Assembly: GCA_002328865.1 (NCBI GenBank)
Contig: DCWO01000095.1
Coordinates: forward strand, 48,079 to 64,964
Length of the DNA stretch: 16,886 nt
DNA from: Dehalococcoidia bacterium UBA2160
Lineage (GTDB): Bacteria; Chloroflexota; Dehalococcoidia; Lucifugimonadales; UBA1123
Direction of reading: 5' to 3'
Shown here: positions 14,834-16,886 of the stretch, one piece after another
Layout: each line of letters begins with the position of its first letter
Position numbering within the stretch: the first letter of the stretch is position 1
The notes under the pieces: model-generated
Database searches by the model: none
Told to the model about the DNA's origin: nothing
Seen by the model: only the letters and a program-made list of their open reading frames with translations
Translations under genes and position numbers: made by a program

Positions 14834-15073
14834 GTAGCAGCGGTGAGAGCGAAAATCCCACCAGGGTCCTCAGAGCAAACTAGGATCGTCGGAGGCGACG
14901 TCGTGGGGCCGACGAGATGAGGAGACAGTCACGACAGCGACGGCAGGGCGTGCGAGCGCTCGGCGTGATGCTGTCTGAATGCCGCGCTGAACCGCCCATG
15001 CGGAAAACAGGGTGGTCGATCTGCCTCTGGTGTCCTGCGACGTGCTCGGAACGATCGGCGGGTCGGGGTGTCG
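14834..15073. other. Intergenic stretch without a recognisable gene
   Basis: Between the promoter of the Gfo/Idh operon and the end of the PHP gene there is no frame with a family match or a good ribosome site. Predicted products here are Arg/Pro/Ser-rich antisense-type frames. No strong terminator hairpin with a T-run is visible after the PHP gene. Confidence 0.5.
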
Positions 15074-15817
15074 CTAGGCGCCCCAACCGTCCAGCATCGA
15101 GGGCCGCAGCCAAGACGAGCGACCATAGTTGGCGGGCTTGCCGACATGGAACCCTTCGACCGGTGCGAAGTCGCCGGCCCGGAGCGCCTCGAGGAGGTCC
15201 GATTCGTTGCGGACATCGCCGTTGAACACTGTGGTGCCTTTGGCCAGGCCGTCGGTGGAGTGGGCGTCGCTGCCGCCCGTGCCCCAGCGGTTCAGGACCG
15301 CAGCTACCTCCTGGGCGAAACGGTTCTCAACCTCGATGTTGCCGCCGTTGACAACCTCGATTTCGTCCACAAGCTCGAACACTGGGTGCAGAGCTGCCTC
15401 GTCGGCTGTCTGAGGCAGTTTCTTCGCATCCTGAAACAACATGTTCTGCGTGTAGTTCGGCAGATCGAACAGGAATCTGAACGGGTGGGCCAAAATCATG
15501 AAGCCGCCGACTCGGTCCACTTCTTTTCGCAGGATGCGGATAGTCTCAAGGTCTTCGGCGTATCCGGAGATATGGCCTTCGAGTCCCATTGCGATCACGT
15601 GACCCAGAGGCGTGTACACCTCTAGCGCCCGAACCATGACGAGATCCTGCTTGCGGGCGAATTCATCGAAGTCGTACCGAGGCCAGCCGTCGTGCTCAGT
15701 GACCATCATGCCCGTCAATCCCATACGCTGGGACTCCTCGACGAGCTGCTCGGGGGTCAGGCCGCTGTCGGGGCTGCCCTTTATGGTGTGTATGTGGAGA
15801 TCAAATACCGATGGCAA
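15074..15817 (-). CDS. PHP-domain metal-dependent phosphoesterase
   Basis: A 247-residue PHP-domain protein with all metal-binding motifs in order: DLHIHT (6-11), TEHDG (40-44), Glu66 in RALEVYT, His73 in LGHVIAMG, AHPFR (110-114) and GGSDAH (181-186). These coordinate a trinuclear metal centre that hydrolyses phosphoesters. The stand-alone family includes nucleoside-3',5'-bisphosphate phosphatases and histidinol-phosphatase relatives; the substrate here is not known. The open frame runs upstream to 15958, but a strong promoter (15871-15900) lies within that extension, so an ATG there could not be on the transcript. The first usable start is TTG at 15817, 12 nt after AAGGAG and five residues ahead of DLHIHT, as is normal for the family. 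It appears to be monocistronic. Confidence 0.87.
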   Translation of the reverse strand: MPSVFDLHIHTIKGSPDSGLTPEQLVEESQRMGLTGMMVTEHDGWPRYDFDEFARKQDLVMVRALEVYTPLGHVIAMGLEGHISGYAEDLETIRILRKEVDRVGGFMILAHPFRFLFDLPNYTQNMLFQDAKKLPQTADEAALHPVFELVDEIEVVNGGNIEVENRFAQEVAAVLNRWGTGGSDAHSTDGLAKGTTVFNGDVRNESDLLEALRAGDFAPVEGFHVGKPANYGRSSWLRPSMLDGWGA

Positions 15818-15870
15818 AGTTTGTAACGGCTCCTTCGTAGTGGACGTGGATGCGACAGCGCGCCAAAGAG

Positions 15871-15900
15871 TATATATACCTAAACGTGCAAAGAGGTCAA
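15871..15900 (-). promoter_or_regulatory. Promoter of the PHP gene
   Basis: On the minus strand TTGACC (15900-15895) is followed at 16 or 18 nt by overlapping TATATA boxes within TATATATACT. Transcription should begin near 15863, giving a leader of about 45 nt with AAGGAG before the TTG start. Confidence 0.75.
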
Positions 15901-16052
15901 GAACGAGTATGCCAATCCGCGATTGTCGGCGATGGAACGCGTGCCACGTTGGCGCCATCGGTGCAGTGCCGTCACGCTGGCATAACTAGCGCCCATGGCT
16001 CCGTGCTCGTGATTCGGGTTGGCCTCCGTCGGTTCGGCTCTGTTCGCCAGTC

Positions 16053-16886
16053 TCATACATCGACTCGATAATACTCGAACGTGCATATCGTTTCGAAGCC
16101 ACAGTCGAGATAGAGTGATATCGCCGATCGATTGTCGGTCTCCACCTCGAGCATCACACGCTGCGATCCTTCAGCGATCAGGGCACGCGCCGTCTCCACA
16201 AGGATCTGGCGCCCGTAGCCGCGCCGCTGATGCTCGGGATCGACCCCCAAAGAATTAATGAACTCTCCAGAGCCTCCGGGCGTGTGAAATGCCTCGACGC
16301 CTCCGACGGGCATCCCGTCGAGCTCGGCGATGTAGGACTGGCGGTTTGGATCACGGAATCGCTCCACCGTGTTCTGACGTACTTGCCGCGCCTCCGCCGG
16401 GTCGTTCCGGAACGCGGCCATCATGATGCGCACGAAGGCGTCGACGTCATACTCGGCCGCTCGCCGGAGCCGCACTGGCCCGCCAGATTGAGGCGGCAAA
16501 CGAGTAGCATCGAGTTCCATCCGATCCTCCGCGAAGCTGTAGGATGCGCCAACGGCGGCGGCAAACGCCGCGCCCGATACCGCCGCGGCATCGCAGACCA
16601 GAAGAAAGCTCACGAAGCCACGTTCTCGCCACTCTTGCCGTGCTGCGGCAAGCAGAGCTCGCCCGATCCCCCTGCGTCGACGATCCGGACGGACCATGCC
16701 GCACCCCTCGGCCTCGGACGTCCCGACGAGTTCCAAGCACCCGACCAGGGCGCCATTCTCGTAGCTAAGAAACCGCTCTGCGGGCTCACCCAACTGCAAG
16801 GGCGCCTCCACCCCGTCAAGTCGTCTGCAGGCTTCCGCGAGTCGCTCGACCTCGTCGCGATCGGCCTGTAGACCGTCAGCGAAAGT
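16053..16886 (-). CDS. Tandem GNAT-family N-acetyltransferase, 5' end outside the window
   Basis: The visible 277 codons encode two GNAT domains. In the N-terminal one the acetyl-CoA loop is VRPDRRRRGIGRALL; in the C-terminal one it is VDPEHQRRGYGRQIL, followed by MLEVETDNRSAISLYLDCGFE, typical of motif B (interrupted here after 20 residues). This double arrangement resembles mycothiol synthase (MshD)-type and other two-domain acetyltransferases, in which usually only one domain is catalytic; the substrate is unknown. A GTG at 16811 could serve as a start, but the frame stays open to the window edge with coding-like sequence (ERLAEACRRLDGVEAP), so the gene probably begins beyond 16886. The stop is at 16053. 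It lies upstream of the PHP gene, which has its own promoter. Confidence 0.85.
   Translation of the reverse strand, partial: TFADGLQADRDEVERLAEACRRLDGVEAPLQLGEPAERFLSYENGALVGCLELVGTSEAEGCGMVRPDRRRRGIGRALLAAARQEWRERGFVSFLLVCDAAAVSGAAFAAAVGASYSFAEDRMELDATRLPPQSGGPVRLRRAAEYDVDAFVRIMMAAFRNDPAEARQVRQNTVERFRDPNRQSYIAELDGMPVGGVEAFHTPGGSGEFINSLGVDPEHQRRGYGRQILVETARALIAEGSQRVMLEVETDNRSAISLYLDCGFETICTFEYYRVDV

Noticed and set aside
1..16886. A defence island, CRISPR array, prophage or transposon as the sought novel system
   Set aside because: There is no nuclease, helicase, reverse transcriptase, integrase, transposase or regularly spaced repeat array; the genes are metabolic, redox, proteolytic and regulatory.

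Overview
The window is about 16.9 kb of GC-rich bacterial DNA holding 13 genes, most on the minus strand. It carries no phage, transposon, rRNA, tRNA or CRISPR. The mix suggests Chloroflexota, probably a Dehalococcoidia/SAR202-like lineage: a T-box on a citramalate synthase gene, lipoprotein thioredoxins of the DipZ type, an M16B peptidase next to a LON-domain protein, paired class I/II aminotransferases beside a Gfo/Idh/MocA protein, and scattered copies of a short repeat with the core GGTGAGCCTGTCGAA. The placement is an inference from gene content, not a phylogeny.

Region 1 (1-2206, minus): citramalate synthase (cimA) behind a complete T-box riboswitch. The strong promoter, Stem I with an AUC (isoleucine) specifier, the T-box sequence and an intrinsic terminator can all be read from the sequence. 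Uncharged tRNA-Ile should therefore raise citramalate synthase, the entry enzyme of the pyruvate route to isoleucine. Three tandem copies of the dispersed repeat lie between terminator and gene.

Region 2 (2244-4843, minus): a DUF2283 protein, an exported PDZ protein with no protease domain, a JAMM/MPN+ metallopeptidase and a 47-residue protein with a CxCxxC motif just upstream of it.

Region 3 (5038-7366, minus): two overlapping genes for lipid-anchored thioredoxin-fold proteins, one DipZ-like (CVNC) and one with an unusual CX4C pair. They are likely an extracytoplasmic redox pair. A shared intergenic region with direct repeats separates them from a plus-strand hydroxyisobutyrate-dehydrogenase-type oxidoreductase (7559-8449).

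Region 4 (8709-10830, plus): an M16B zinc peptidase with a near-ideal leaderless promoter, then a LON-domain protein and an intrinsic terminator. An inverted pair of the dispersed repeat lies between these genes and the converging minus-strand genes.

Region 5 (11034-14833, minus): a probable operon of a Gfo/Idh/MocA-fold protein and two paralogous PLP aminotransferases. The Gfo/Idh protein lacks the canonical Lys/Asp/His catalytic residues, and one aminotransferase has Asn in place of the PLP-nitrogen Asp. This is the most likely place for undescribed chemistry.

Region 6 (15074-16886, minus): a PHP-domain phosphoesterase whose promoter lies inside its longest open frame, fixing a downstream TTG start, and a tandem-GNAT acetyltransferase that runs off the right edge.
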